The position numbers and the translations under genes are program-made. The notes beneath the pieces are model-generated. The model had not been told where the DNA came from. It ran no database searches and was given only the letters and a program-made list of their open reading frames with translations. A stretch of DNA of 64,000 bases from Perca fluviatilis (taxonomy: Eukaryota > Chordata > Actinopteri > Perciformes > Percidae): NCBI RefSeq assembly GCF_010015445.1, contig NC_053122.1:37074513-37138512 (forward strand), read 5' to 3'. Positions 35,215 through 46,854 of the stretch are shown one piece after another (positions within the stretch are counted from its first letter, which is position 1; every line of letters starts with the position of its first letter).

Positions 35215-36101
35215 GTATAGTCTGGCAGGTTGTGGATATATATATGACATTACCGTGCCATCTGTTGTGTGTTTTGGTGCCTGATAAAATGCTAAGAAAA
35301 CAGTTGTATTAAGCCTAGCTACACAGGAAATAAACTCTGTAAATATGACCACAAATCTCTGAGGTAAACATGTTTTTTTTCTCTCTCGTGTGACCGAGGG
35401 GTTGGTATGTCAAACCACAGCAGGATAAAGTAGAGTATGATGAAGCGTTGCAGTAATCAGTGTCTTCCCAGCCAATGCAGACGCTTCAAAAGGGCAATGT
35501 ATTCACCTAACAACGAGGCAGGAGAAATGTCTTCTTGCCATAATTCAAAGCCAGTAAATGTCTACTTAAAGGAACATGAATAATGCATTTTCCAAAGAGA
35601 TTTATTTAACCTAAGATAGGTTTTTCTGTATTTATCTGTTTGTTTGCACACGGAGCAGCAGGGCTGAGTCAGAGCTCGCACTGAAGTTTCATTTCCCCAC
35701 AGGGCCGAGTTTGTTTTAGCTATCCTTGTTTTCACTGATTGTTTCATAATGTAGGCGTCGCAGCCCTGTGAGGCTGCAGCCTCGAATAAAGGCAGTACAA
35801 ATGAAATTGACTTGACTTGTAGGAAAATATAGAGTGTGCTTAATGCCGCACCAGACCAGATGGGGAATCGTTTCATCCGTAAGTAGAAAACGACACCAGA
35901 AAACTGCCCTTACCTTAACCCTGACTGCCTCATTGAAATGCAGCAGGAGTCGTGTGGATATTAGTGAGAAATCCTCTCCGCATACACAGTGACAAATTGA
36001 AGCTTAAGAGAGGATTAGAAAACAGCTGTGATCGAACGCTCCATCCGGAGGAAGCTGAGATCCTTTCCTTCCCATTCTCGACCCTTTGGTATCATTTAGT
36101 G
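35215..36101. other. Intergenic, no gene recognised
   Basis: Unique-looking; a 104-codon minus-strand frame (35562-35876) has no recognisable domain or splice context. Confidence 0.45.
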
Positions 36102-36190
36102 CAGGGGTGTCAAACTAATTTTAGTTCATGGGCCACATCCCCCTAATGTGATCTCAAGTGGGTCAGACCAGTACACCATTACAATATCAT
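36102..36190 (+). mobile_element. hAT-like MITE end fragment
   Basis: CAGGGGTGTCAAACTAATTT followed by TAGTTCATGGGCCACAT is a common terminus of hAT-type fish MITEs. The opposite end is not found, so this is a truncated copy. Confidence 0.55.
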
Positions 36191-36639
36191 CACATCCCAT
36201 GTGATGTTGTAGAGGAGATTGTACTTACAGCGTTCGGTAATCAAAGCTCTAGTTGTTTACTGTCCGTTCTTTGTCATCACCACCACGTACACTGATTTAT
36301 GTGTTAGATTTGTAATTATATCCGTATTTATCCTGTGCTGCACCGTGATGGAGAGTTACAGTCAGAATGATTAACTCACCGTGCCCGGAAAGGAATTTAT
36401 CTCGGTGGCATCCGAGTAACTTCGAAACAGCATCAGAGATTAAAACCATCTATATCACCACCCACGCTGTTTTGAATCACGTTTATCATCCGAATGAGGA
36501 CTGCATGTTACAACATATTAAAACCTATCCATCAGTGGACCTTGTGTAGTCACAGCTCCATCTCACTGGCTTGTATATGTAATCACAGCTGTGATCTCCA
36601 TATTCAGATCACCTGGATCCAAATATCGACAGTGGGCGG

Positions 36640-37184
36640 CAGCGGTGGAAGAAGTATTCAGAGTCTTTACTTCAGTAAAAGTATAAGAATACTCTGTTAC
36701 AAGTAAAAGTCCTGCATTGAAAATGTTCCTCAAGTAAAAGTATGTATCGTAAGGAAAATGTACTTGAAGTATTAAAAGTAAAAGTACTCAATGCAGAACT
36801 AGCAGAATCCAACCAGTTGTGTGTTTAATGGTCTCATCATCTCAGCTGGACTTGTAGCCGTTATATTGTCGGCTAGTTTACTTTAGAATCAAACATCAGA
36901 TTTTATAAACTACATGTGTTTTGTATGCAGAAATCTTAATGTGTAAAGTAACTAGTAACTAAAGCTGTAACAGATGAATGTAGTGGAGTAACTAAAGTAA
37001 CTAGTAACTAAAGCTGTAACAGATGAATGTAGTGGAGTAAAAAGTTCAATATTTCTCTCTGAAATGTAGCGGAGTAGAAGTAGAAAGTGGCATGACAAGA
37101 AAAGACAAGTAAATTCCAAGTACCTCAACGTTTGGACTGAAGTACAGTACTGGAATAAATGTACTTAGTTACATTTCACCACTG
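36640..37184 (+). mobile_element. CAGTGGTGG hAT-like MITE, nearly intact copy
   Basis: The 545-bp element from CAGCGGTGG to CACCACTG is flanked by GTGGGCGG and GTGGGCTG (7 of 8 identical), an 8-bp hAT-type duplication. The interior contains a partial tandem duplication: AACTAAAGCTGTAACAGATG appears at 36958 and 37009. This is the best reference copy for the other four family members in the window. Confidence 0.88.
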
Positions 37185-37192
37185 GTGGGCTG

Positions 37193-37539
37193 TTAACGTC
37201 AATGGCAGGCCTTGTATTTTACACCTGGGCCTTCAGTACTATCCTACAGCAATTAAACCACCTTTGAATGACATCGCCATGACACTAGCGCATTATTGTG
37301 TGGAATGAAGTGATTTAACACACGACTCAACACCTAGAGAGTTTCAATACACTATTGCAGAGACATGAATACGACCTGTCCCTCTTAGTTACCTGTTATA
37401 GTTACGCTGTTATAGTTCTAGACTGCCGGGGGACTTCCTTCCTTTGACACACTGAGCTGCTCTCTCCTCTCCCTTTCTATTACTGTTATTTTACTATTAC
37501 TATTACTATTTGTGTGCAGCCCGTCCCAGAAATGCTTGT
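37193..37539. other. Intergenic, no gene recognised
   Basis: Short (ATT/ACT)n-like stretch near 37480-37510; otherwise featureless. Confidence 0.45.
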
Positions 37540-38049
37540 TACTAATCCTAGCTTCTGGGGAGTTTACTCCCCGGAGTCCTTATGCTTTTTTTTTCCCCCA
37601 GCGTATTTCCTTGGAGAACGTTGGCACCAAGACCCTGGTTGCAGCTGTCGCCGTGGTCCTGCTGCACTCCCTGCTGAGCTCAGCGATGCCCTGCAATGTC
37701 ATGCTGCGTCCTGCTGAACCCTGCAGCTTCCCGCTACATCCAGTCACTGTTCCATTATTAATGTGACTACTATCGCCACTGTTCATCACACCCCCAACCG
37801 GCTCGTCAGACACCGCCTACCAAGAGCCTGGGTCTGTCCGAGGTTTCTTCCCAAGAGGGAGTTTTTCCTCGCCACTGTCGCACTGCTTGCTCTTGAGGGA
37901 ATTACTGGAATTGTTGGAATTGTTGGGGCTTTGTAAATTATAGAGTGTGGTCTAGACCTACTCTATCTGTAAAGTGTCTCGAGATAACTTATGTTATGAT
38001 TTGATACTATAAATAAAATTGAATTGAATTGAATTGAATTGAATTGAAT
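37540..38049 (+). repeat. CAATT-tailed retroelement-like repeat (copy 4)
   Basis: Plus-strand copy ending in GATACTATAAATAAAATTG and then a perfect (AATTG)n tail (38017-38047), which fixes the family's 3' end. Carries the shared AGAGCCTGGGTCTGTCC and TTATAGAGTGTGGTCTAGAC blocks. The 67-84-codon frames inside are fortuitous. Confidence 0.8.
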
Positions 38050-38229
38050 GAATACACGGTGACTGAAGCCATCACTTTTAGGCAGTATGGCAGGATGCTG
38101 CATAACATATATTTATAATCCAAATGAATGGAATTACCAAAGAAACAAAAACAAACCCACAACAACTGGTCTCATTTTCTCACCCGACGACCACAAAGCG
38201 ATCCAAAACACAAATTACAAAAATAACAC

Positions 38230-38784
38230 TAGGGATGCACCTAATCCAGATTTTTACCGTATCCACTGGTTAAGATTCTGCCGAATCCGAAACCGACTAC
38301 GAATCCTAGGGACCTGTGACTGTCCTTCCTTTGCCGTACCTGAAGTTGCTGCATTTTGGCTGCTGTCTGGAGATTCCTTCATGCACAACTCGTATTCTTT
38401 CAGATGTTTCATACCAAATGTTGTAACAGCGGCCATGTTGTGTATAGTTTAGGGTCCTCGCCACCACGAAACAAATCGGCATTGCAAGTAGAACACGTAG
38501 CTGGACTTGAATGGCCTTCTTTTGACTGAAAGTTCTGCCAAACAACAACTTTTTCTGCTCCCGAGTTCCATTTCCACTTTCTCACAGCCTACTGCATTGA
38601 ACGCTCCACCTACGGAAACACCTTCCCGTAATCAACAGCGCCATCATTACGTCGACGAGCGTAGCGTGCGTAGTGCAAGCGTAAGGTTCGGTTCGGTGGA
38701 AAAAAATTCTAAGGTTCGGCAGAAACCAAAAAGCCCAATATTCAGCCCAATCTGAAGCCAAATCCTGGATTCGGTGCAACCCTG
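38230..38784. mobile_element. hAT-like MITE with 8-bp duplication AATAACAC
   Basis: The element starts TAGGGATGCACC and ends GGTGCAACCCTG, flanked by the perfect 8-bp direct repeat AATAACAC (38222-38229, 38785-38792). Its interior matches 60615-61420, which is about 250 bp longer, so this copy has an internal deletion. No transposase remains. Confidence 0.92.
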
Positions 38785-38792
38785 AATAACAC

Positions 38793-39767
38793 AATGAGGA
38801 ATCAACAGGCTTCCCCACAAATTCCAGCAAGACAGCTGGGGCTCAACAACACACCACGCACACACAGAGGCACAGCGGCCATTGATGCTGCTCAAACCTT
38901 CAACACCAGCAGCAACTACCTAAAGCAAGCAGTGATAGCTAGTACACTCATTTGACTAAAATGCAGAAAAATCCATTAAACTTACCAAAGCTGCTCATCA
39001 TTTGAAGAAAAAGTACATCCTCCTTTCTTTCATTAACTTTACATCTAAAACTCTAAACAAACTATATATATATATATACTGTATAATTATAAAAATATAA
39101 TTTTCTGATTCTGACAACCTCTTGGACTGCAGAGAAGGCCTTGCTGGCCCTGCTGGCCCACCTCTGGTTAAAGGTGTTCCACTGCTCTGTGCCACCATTC
39201 ACTCTGTTTCTCTGTAACACATCAGCGATGCTGTTCATGCCCCCGAGGTCACAGTGATGGATTCTTAGTTTACAAGACTTTGAACTGCACGAGACCCAGG
39301 CGGATTCAGTAAATCAGGGAAGAGGCCGTCTTGTCTGGGATCTCTAACACTCAAACATCACAGCGGCCGGATGAAAAACAACCTTAATGTATTCCTGAGT
39401 GGGACGATGAACCACAATCTGTATCACTTTGATCATCATGTACAACAAATGGGCAGGAATTTGTCTTCTGGGTGACACTGCTGAGATGTTCGGAGCAGCG
39501 TGCTGTAATAACTGTAGACAGTAATGGAACAAAATCATTAAACAGAGTCTATATATTGGTTCACTGTATAGTCTTATGGGAAGCTGACAGTTTATATGCA
39601 CAGATTTAAGTGCTGAAATTCAAAATTGTGATTTGCTTTTTAATGGTAAGTGGGAATCCATTTTATATTTTGCACCAAAAATCAAAATCAAAACTTGGAA
39701 AACCTGATCAGGACAATAAAAATTTAAAAATGTATAAAAAAAAAAATTAATACACATTTGTTTCAAT
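38793..39767. other. Intergenic, no gene recognised
   Basis: A short (AT)n run lies near 39062-39080. Nothing else recognisable. Confidence 0.45.
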
Positions 39768-40214
39768 AAAGGTGCTCTAAGCGATGTTGGGTGACGTTCG
39801 AAGTTCGAGGCTAGCCCGCCCCTCCCTCCTCCTCATCCCGTCCCTTCCCCCTCCCTTCCGCGCACTAACCCCCCAACCCCCAAATCCTTCTTGTCGGTTA
39901 TTGGCTGGTACGCTGTTTGTTATGTTTGGTGGTGCAGGTTGGCACAGTTTTATTTATTTATTTGTTTGCGTTTGTGGAGCTTGGGCTGTCAACAGAGACT
40001 TTTTTACAGTGTGTTCAGGGGACAGACAGCTAGCAGATAGTGAGGAGATGTTTTTTACAGTGTGTTCAGGGGACAGGCAGCTAGCAGATAGTGAGGAGAT
40101 GTTTTTTACAGTGTGTTCAGGGGACAGGCAGCTAGCAGATAGTGAGATGTTTGCTGTATGTGAAAAAAAATGTTGTAGCCTAAAAAGTTTGTGACATCGC
40201 TTAGGAGCACCTTT
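39768..40214. mobile_element. AAAGGTGCTCTAAGCGAT-ended MITE
   Basis: Both ends carry the inverted repeat AAAGGTGCTCTAAGCGATGT (right end with one inserted G). An inverted second copy is at 44266-46340. The interior includes a CT-rich block and a 51-bp tandem repeat. The exact target duplication is ambiguous. Confidence 0.8.
40000..40152. repeat. 51-bp tandem repeat, three copies
   Basis: Units begin near 40000, 40051 and 40102 and contain ACAGTGTGTTCAGGGGACAG. The period is a multiple of three, so one frame reads through as a repeated 17-residue peptide; this is a by-product of the repeat, not a gene. Confidence 0.93.
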
Positions 40215-40567
40215 AATGTAATGAAAAGGTCATGAATAAAACCCTTCCAAGCAGATGCATGGCTAGCCGCTGTGCCCTTTAAAAGAAAGCTACATCTACT
40301 TTTTCACAGGTTGCGTATGTTTAGGGGTTTGACCAGTTCAACTACAGTATGATCCAATTTCTTAGACTTGTTTCATTTGATTACTTTTTAGAGGGATGGT
40401 GAGGTACAGTTGTGCAGTAATGCAGTAAAATAGTGACAGAAATATGTAGACAAGCTACTTGCATAACAATTCTTTCACAATAAACGACAAAATGTATACA
40501 CATATAGAAGCATTTTCTGGATGGTGCTGTAATATCAATGCAAAAATAATAAAAAGAAGAGATTTGA

Positions 40568-40604
<37 letters not shown>

Positions 40605-40736
40605 GTATTTATAGACTACTTTTCAAACTCCATGTTACAAAGGCAGGGTGGGTATAATCTGAAAGGAGAACTAAACTTTAATAAGATCAAAATACGTGCA
40701 TCAGGATCTGTGGGGTGAGTTTGTGGAATGGTTTGG
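40215..40736. other. Intergenic with (AAT)n
   Basis: (AAT)n run at 40568-40603. No gene recognised. Confidence 0.6.
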
Positions 40737-41071
40737 ACCAGAGGCCCGTTCCAGAAAGCAGGTTTAGTGAAAACTCTGAGTTGGTTAACCCTGAGATGAG
40801 GGAAACTCTGGGTTTTCCGTTCCAGAAAGAGAGGTAACTTAACTTCGGAGTCAGTTACTATGGTAACTGAGTCTGTGAACCTAACCTGGTCGGGAGCAGG
40901 TTTTCTTCAAGAAACCTCGAGTTTCTCTCAGTCTCCTCCCACTGAGAGGGAGGAGAAACTCATTTCCTCATTCATTCATTCAGTCTGTATCAGGCGCACT
41001 TTAATTCGCCTGAAATAAAAAAAACGTATTGGTTTATATTTGGCAGATTATAAAACATTTTTTTCTCAAAC

Positions 41072-41152
41072 ATGTCACGTCCTTTTGTCGACGATCCCAT
41101 TGATGAAAAAGCTGTATTAATTCACAGAGAGTTTACGTCGGTATTGAGTCCC

Positions 41153-41238
<86 letters not shown>

Positions 41239-41425
41239 TTCATTTCCACATAACCGATTTGAGAGGTATTTTTTATCACAGTCCATCAGATATGTAGATA
41301 CCTTATCCGTCCTCATATCACTAACATCAACCATCGTGGACAGGCTTTAACATCCCAGCAGATTCTTTGTATCGCATTACGTTTTTTGCAAACAGCAGTT
41401 TTCTTAACAACAGTGTAGCGGATAT
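41072..41425 (+). pseudogene. Harbinger transposase N-terminal remnant split by an (AT)n expansion
   Basis: The ATG at 41072 opens MSRPFVDDPIDEKAVLIHRE and reaches the microsatellite at 41155-41234. After it a frame reads RFERYFLSQSIRYVDTLSVL, then, after a further frameshift near 41348, LTSQQILCIALRFFANSSFL. These are in the order of the N-terminal half of HARBI1-like transposases (RF...Y segment, then a TALRFFA-like helix). Catalytic residues further on are absent. At least two lesions make it non-functional. Confidence 0.7.
41155..41234. repeat. (AT)n microsatellite inside the Harbinger remnant
   Basis: About 40 uninterrupted AT units replacing or expanding within the former transposase frame. 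Confidence 0.97.
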
Positions 41426-42415
41426 ACTGTAGGCTAATAGTAGGCTAAGCCACTGTATGCAGAGCAATCAGAAAAGTGTGACTCGCTCTGAAACGTTTTT
41501 TAAACTTTTTTGTAGTGTTCCCTGGACAGTAGAGCCATTAAAAAGAAATACATCATTATACATTATAGTTCTGTTAATGATCATGGTGCTGCAGCCTCAG
41601 AATGGGATTAGTATAGTTTACTTTTTCGCCCGCAAGGATTGCACCTAAATGAAATTATAGGTGTAGGCCTAATACAATTCCAGTTTTCACCAGTAATATT
41701 ATATGTTAACTGTGATTAAATATGAAATTAATACACTGTGAATGTGTAGCTACGCATTGACTCGACGCAGCAATTTTCTCCCACAATTCACCTCTCTTTG
41801 CAGCAGCAGCCGCTGTCTTGCTTTTTTAACGAAACACATGTTCAAACTCGCTGTTTATGCGCATGAGTATTTCCGCCGACCCGTTTGTTTGTGGTTGTTA
41901 CCATGGTGAATCGTAGAATCATGGCTCCATTCATACTGCCTTTTGTGCACGCGCGTAACCCTGAGTGAACATACTCCGAGTTGATTGAACCAACTCAAAT
42001 CAGCTGTTCTGGAACCGAAAACTCAGAGTTTCCCATCTCAGGGTAAATCAACTCAGACATCAGGGTTAGACTCAGAGTTTGTTAAACCTCCTACCTGGAA
42101 CGGACCCCTGGTGCTTAAACATTGTACAAACATAATAAAGTTTAAAAAGTTGTATAAAAACACTTTATTAAAAGGATACGAGGATGAAGAGAGATGATTG
42201 ATAGGGTGATAATGGTGATTAGGGTTACGGGTTGTTTGCTGCAAAATGTAAAAAATGTTTGGTAAGTGTTTAAAATTATATATGCTTTTTGTGTATATTT
42301 GTTATCTTGCTATTATATAAAATATATAATATATACAGGAACTATTTTAAAGCCATCGAGCACCTCTTTTTTTTTTCGTCACATTTGGAAGTCTATCGGT
42401 AACATTAACAGACAA

Positions 42416-42780
42416 TTCAATTCAATTTTATTTATAGTATCAAATCATAACAAGAGCTATCTCAGGACACTTTACTATAATTTACAAAGACCCAACAATT
42501 CCAGTAATTCCCCCGAGAGCAAGCATTTAGTGCGACAGTGGCGAGGAAAAACTCCTTTTAGGGAGAAACCTGGGACAGACCCGGGCTCTTGGTAGGCAGT
42601 GTCTGACGGTAACGGTTGGGGGTGTGATGAACAGTGGCAATAATAGTCACAATGGAAAGAGAGAGAAGAGAGTGAAACTCAGTGTGTCAAGGATGTCCCC
42701 CAACAGTCTAAAACTATAACAGCATAACTAAGAGAGACAGGTTAAGGAGAGGAGCCTGGTCGGGCTAGAACTCCCCCCTG
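42416..42780 (-). repeat. CAATT-tailed retroelement-like repeat (copy 5)
   Basis: Minus-strand copy with the CAATTCAATTTTATTTATAG tail and the GACAGACCCGGGCTCTTGG block. The 5' part (42655-42780) differs from copies 2-4, so it is either a longer member or a chimera with another repeat. Positions 42815-42870 (AAAGCGCTATATACATAAAATGTAT) look like another retroposon 3' tail on the plus strand. Confidence 0.7.
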
Positions 42781-43049
42781 CCGGATAGGATTGAGCTGCC
42801 TCCCTCTATTTGTGTCTTAGCGTACTATGAAAAGCGCTATATACATAAAATGTATAATTATTATTCGTGTATTCAGTACTCCCCAGTCATCATTCAACTC
42901 TTTGCCAGATTGTATGTTGTATGTTGTATCATTTCCTTCTCTTTCAGCCTTGTGTTTGTTTTGTCAGCCTGCTTGCACGACCTCTTGCTTGCATTCTGCG
43001 ACATACTTACCTGCCCTAGTCCGTTTGCTTGGGTCTGGCAGCCTTCCAG

Positions 43050-43100
43050 GTAAAAGGCATATTTCACAGTGGACATTTTGACTTGTCATAGTTTGAAAAT
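43050..43100. mobile_element. MITE end interrupted by a Rex3-like insertion
   Basis: CATATTTCACAGTGGACATT followed by TTGACTTGTCATAG resembles the inverted end of the element at 6364-6978. It is cut by the LINE at 43102 and continues after 43604 (ACAGGTGGAACTAATAAC). Confidence 0.5.
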
Positions 43101-43101
43101 T

Positions 43102-43590
43102 TGAAAATGTATTGCACCCTTGTGACGAAAAGAGAGCTGAGCCAGAAGGCAAAGCTCTCGATCTACCGGTCAGTTTTCGTTCCTACCCTCACCTATGGTC
43201 ATGAAGGCTGGGTCATGACCGGAAGAACGAGATCTAGGGTACAAGCGGCCGAAATGGGTTTCCTCAGGAGGGTGGCTGGTGTCTCCCTTAGAGATAGGGT
43301 GAGAAGCTCAGTCATCCGAGAGGAATTAGAGCCGCTGCTCCTTTGCGTCGAAAGGAGCCAGTTGAGGTGGTTTGGGTAAGGATGCCCCCTGGGTGCCTCC
43401 CTAGGGAGGTATTCCAGGCACGTCCAGCTGGGAGGAAGTCTCGGGGAAGACACAGGACTAGGTGGAGGGATTGGAACGCCTCGGGATCCTCCAGTCGGAG
43501 CTGGTTAATGTGGCTTGGAAAAGGGAAGTTTGGGGTCCCCTGCTGGAGCTGCAGACCCGGATTAGCGGACGAAGATGGATCAATGGATGG
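43102..43590 (+). mobile_element. 5'-truncated Rex3/RTE-like LINE with 14-bp target duplication
   Basis: The insert is flanked by a perfect 14-bp direct repeat ATAGTTTGAAAATT (43088-43101 and 43591-43604). It ends in GATGG-type repeats (about 43574-43590), the characteristic short 3' tail of fish Rex3/RTE elements. Only the last roughly 490 bp is present, as usual for 5'-truncated LINE insertions. Confidence 0.88.
43120..43590 (+). pseudogene. Rex3/RTE reverse-transcriptase C-terminus
   Basis: The frame reads KAKLSIYRSVFVPTLTYGHE, WVMTGRTRSRVQAAEMGFLR, then ERSQLRWFG, followed after a frameshift near 43375 by RMPPGCLPREVFQARPAGRK and RGRHRTRWRD. This order (LTYGHE, RRxxG, RSQLRWFGH-RMPPG, RGRxRTRW) is the C-terminal part of RTE-clade non-LTR reverse transcriptases. 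The polymerase core and endonuclease are missing and the frame is broken. Confidence 0.82.
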
Positions 43591-43604
43591 ATAGTTTGAA
43601 AATT

Positions 43605-44265
43605 ACAGGTGGAACTAATAACACTAGTTATACAATAACGGTGGCTCTGGAGGAGGCAAAAAATAGAGAAATTAGAAGAGCCCCTGGATCCTGAAATCAA
43701 CGAAGCGGGTAAATGAAGCAGAGGTTGATGTGGCTCATGAGAAGCAGCTGCTCCGGAGAATAATAAAAGTGTATATTGATGTTGCATGTTACATTTCCAC
43801 TGATTAGCAACGAAAGCCCGCTCCGTTTTCTGCTTATTGTTCTCCGGAAAACAGGACCGCGTTGCATTGTGGTATTCACGAGTAAAATGCAGGGTGCATC
43901 GTATGTACACTTAAATTAGCTGTGCATCGTGGGTATTTTGTAGTGGACTGTGTAGTGAATGAAATTTTACGGCAGAGAATTCGAACACCACTACAACATG
44001 GCGAGCACACTATACAGTATAGTGAACTGTTTCTGTGATAGGGAACGCTTTCAAACACAGTTAGTGACAGACAGAACAGAGCACCTGCTACACAGAGGCA
44101 GCAGGCCTGACATTCTGCTCACAGTTGAGCTGATTGTGTGAACTCATTGTCATACAAAACCCTTTTTTAGTGATCCATTCGTCACAACTCCTCTACACTT
44201 CTGCCTCCTCAACATCCCAAGATGTAAATGTTTACATTAATTTTTTTTACATCATTTACCTTGTT
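43605..44265. other. Intergenic, with continuation of the interrupted MITE
   Basis: About 43890-44035 shows CACTACAA/TTGTAGTG-type short inverted phrases, possibly another MITE. No gene recognised. Confidence 0.4.
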
Positions 44266-44570
44266 ACAGGTGCTCTAAGCGATATCATGCGTTTTTTAGG
44301 CTACAACATTTTTTGTCATGTACAGCAAACATCTCCTCACAATCCACGAGCTGCCTGTTCCCTTAATACACTGTAAAAACCGCGGTCTCTGTAGACAGCC
44401 CAGGCTCCACAAACGGTAACAAAATCAAACTGTGCCAACCTGCACCACCAAACATAACATACAGTCTTCCTGCCAATAACCAACAAGAAGGATTTGGGGG
44501 GTGGGGGGTTAGTGCGCCGAAGGGAGGGTGAGGGGACAGGATGAGGAGGAAGGAGGGGCGAGCTAGCCTC

Positions 44571-46308
44571 CGTTTTGTTTTGATTGATTGATTGATTTAT
44601 TTCTGGATCAAGACAATAAAACAGTAATCCAAAGGATAACATGGTAAGTAAAATACTTATTTCCAGCACGGTCCTTGGTGTTACACACAGGAAACAATAT
44701 ACAAGAAGCAAATAAACCAGACTAAAAAGACGGATGAAATGAGGAGGGAGGTAAAATTTAAAAAAAACATCACGTAAAAACAAACTAAATAAAAAACAAA
44801 AATGCTGTAAAAACTCTCCAGTTTATCAATAAATATTCACCTTGTTCCATAAAAGTTGCTTGACCTGTGTTTTAAAAATCCCTGGTGATGAACGTTTGTT
44901 TTGTAGCATTAGGCAAACTATTCCATGCCATGATACCAGTGTAAAAAAATGAATTTTTAGTTGCATTAGTAGCTCTAAGAACTATGCAAGAGCGGATGCT
45001 GGCCCGAGTATTATGACTATGTTGCGTGTGGACCATGGTTACATTAGAGCATAAATATTTGGGGGCATGACCATTAACAATGTTAAACATATGGTTCAGC
45101 TTAAGTTGTTCTACTCTTAGATGTACAGGTAGTAGACCAGCTCTTGTAAACTCCTCCCTACCTATATGATTACAGGGGGGTGCTTTCAAAAGGTACCGAA
45201 TAACATTGTTTTGCAGCACTTGGAATTTGTTTTTAAGTTTCACAGTCAACCCAGAAAACCATGCAGAGCAAGCAAAATCTACCTGGCATTGAATCAGAGT
45301 TAATACCAATAATGTCTTTACAGAGAAAACAAAAAGCTTTGTCTTTAAATATAAAAACTTCAACTTACAGGCACATTTGGCTAAAACCTTGGTTGCAATG
45401 GATTCAAGTAATTGATCCAATGTTAAACCCAAATATGTGACACTTGATTTGGATACAATTTCAGACCCATTACACATCACCTTTAAAGTATTTAATTTTA
45501 CCAACTTCCTTTTTGTACCAAACAGGATTGATTCTGTCTTGCCCAGATGCATAGAGAGCTTATTGTCTACCAGCCACTGGTGGACAGACTCAAGCTCTAT
45601 GCCAAGAGTATTTTCATTTTACATTTTACATTACACCCTGGGACAAGTAAAGCAGAATCATCAGCATATAATAGCAACTTGCACCGTACCGCAGCTGATA
45701 TGTCATTTATATATACTAAAAATAACAGGGGCCCCAGGATCGAACCTTGGGGCACCCCGCATGTTATACTCTGTGGATCAGAGAGGGTCCTCTCAACATC
45801 ACAGACTTGAGTCCTATCTGTTAGGTAAGAAGTGAACCATATGAGCACTGTAATTTAGAAATCAAAATCTTGTGGTTCACAGTATCGAATGCTTTTTGCA
45901 GGTCAAGTAGTAGCAAACCAACATAATTCCCTTGATCAAAGTTCTGACGCAGATAGTCGATAAGGTGAATGAGACAGGTGTCTGTCGAATATGCAGCTCT
46001 AAAGCCAGACTGGAGCTCATATAATAGATCAAGCCTGATGAGATACTCCTCCACCTGTTCATACACCAGACGCTCAAAAATCTTTGATATAGTTGACAGA
46101 ATTGATACTGGCCTATAATTTCCAACATCAGCTCTACTATTTTTCTTAAAAACTGGAACCACCCTGGCATTCTTCATATCGTTTGGAAAAACACCCTGTC
46201 TTATGGAAAGATTTATGATATGGGTAAGAATACTATATGTAACCCCAGCACTATCCCTTAGAAACCTAGAGAAAATATATAGAAAATACTTTTATTGTCA
46301 ACAAGAAG
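44571..46308 (-). mobile_element. CR1/Jockey-superfamily LINE, 5'-truncated, nested in a MITE
   Basis: Read on the minus strand it ends in a (AATC)n simple tail (complement of TGATTGATTGATTGATT at 44580-44597), typical of non-LTR retrotransposons, and contains reverse-transcriptase coding sequence. The exact target duplication is not clear. Confidence 0.8.
44872..46177 (-). pseudogene. LINE reverse transcriptase, broken into three frames
   Basis: Minus-strand order: 46177-45821 holds VVPVFKK, NYRPVSILSTISKIFER and LLLLDLQKAFDTVNH (RT motif A with its Asp); 45848-45597 holds GVPQGSILGPLLFLVYINDI (motif B) and LLYADDSAL (catalytic YADD); 45552-44872 holds the thumb and C-terminal region (TYLGLTLD, then ACSAWFSGL). 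At least two frameshifts or stops separate the pieces. An endonuclease domain is not present. The YADD box and VPQGSILGPLLF are those of Jockey/CR1/L2-type LINEs; the exact clade is not certain. Confidence 0.85.
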
Positions 46309-46340
46309 TAACGTCACCCAACATCGCTTAGAGCACCTTT

Positions 46341-46854
46341 AATCCACCTTAAAATCAAATGTGTTCACAGAAACCAAGAGATAAATTCATGTGTTGTCCA
46401 CACGTGCATGCACACACCAGCTGTAGTCGTATCATCTCGGTTGCAGCAGTATTTTTCATCCGTTGGTTCTTTCCTTCCCTTTAATCAATGAAAACCAGTA
46501 AAACCACCAGAGCACATGGCAAAGATCAGCAGGAATGTGCCGTGTGACACCAAACCACTTTCTCTGCCCGGATGAACAGTGTCATGTATTTAACACACAT
46601 CACGCAGACCCATGGCTAATTATAGGGAATACATTATACTCACACGGCTGAAAGAAAACACCTGCAGTCATAATGAGATCTGATCCATTATTCATCTCAG
46701 CATTACTTGGCTGTTTGTTCACATCCGCTGCAGTCGGAGATCGCGACTCTTTCCATCATGTGTGAAGAGTATTTCTGGTTCCTGTAAATTACATCGGGAC
46801 CAGCCTCCTGTCTGTTGAACCGTTACACTGACTGCACTAAACACAGGCCTATAC
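46341..46854. other. Intergenic, no gene recognised
   Basis: Featureless on inspection. Confidence 0.4.

Larger units (their letters stand above)
40737..42112 (+). mobile_element. PIF/Harbinger-like element with transposase remnants
   Basis: Left end ACCAGAGGCCCGTTCCAG and right end (other strand) ACCAGGGGTCCGTTCCAG are inverted with two mismatches, the kind of terminus seen in Harbinger elements. Subterminal ACTCAGAGTT/AACTCTGAG motifs recur on both sides. The flanking trinucleotides (TGG, GCT) do not match. The coding remnant is given next. Confidence 0.75.
44266..46340. mobile_element. AAAGGTGCTCTAAGCGAT-ended MITE split by a LINE
   Basis: The left end ACAGGTGCTCTAAGCGATAT and right end ACATCGCTTAGAGCACCTTT match the termini of the MITE at 39768-40214, in opposite orientation. 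Flanks 44266-44570 and 46309-46340 together reconstruct the MITE; the 1.7 kb between is a LINE (next entry). Confidence 0.82.

Noticed and set aside
43705..43910. Coding sequence in the 150-codon minus-strand frame
   Set aside because: It crosses the Rex3-like insertion boundary and has no domain.
44872..45552. Host gene of 226 codons
   Set aside because: LINE C-terminal region; reverse-transcriptase motifs lie immediately upstream on the same strand.
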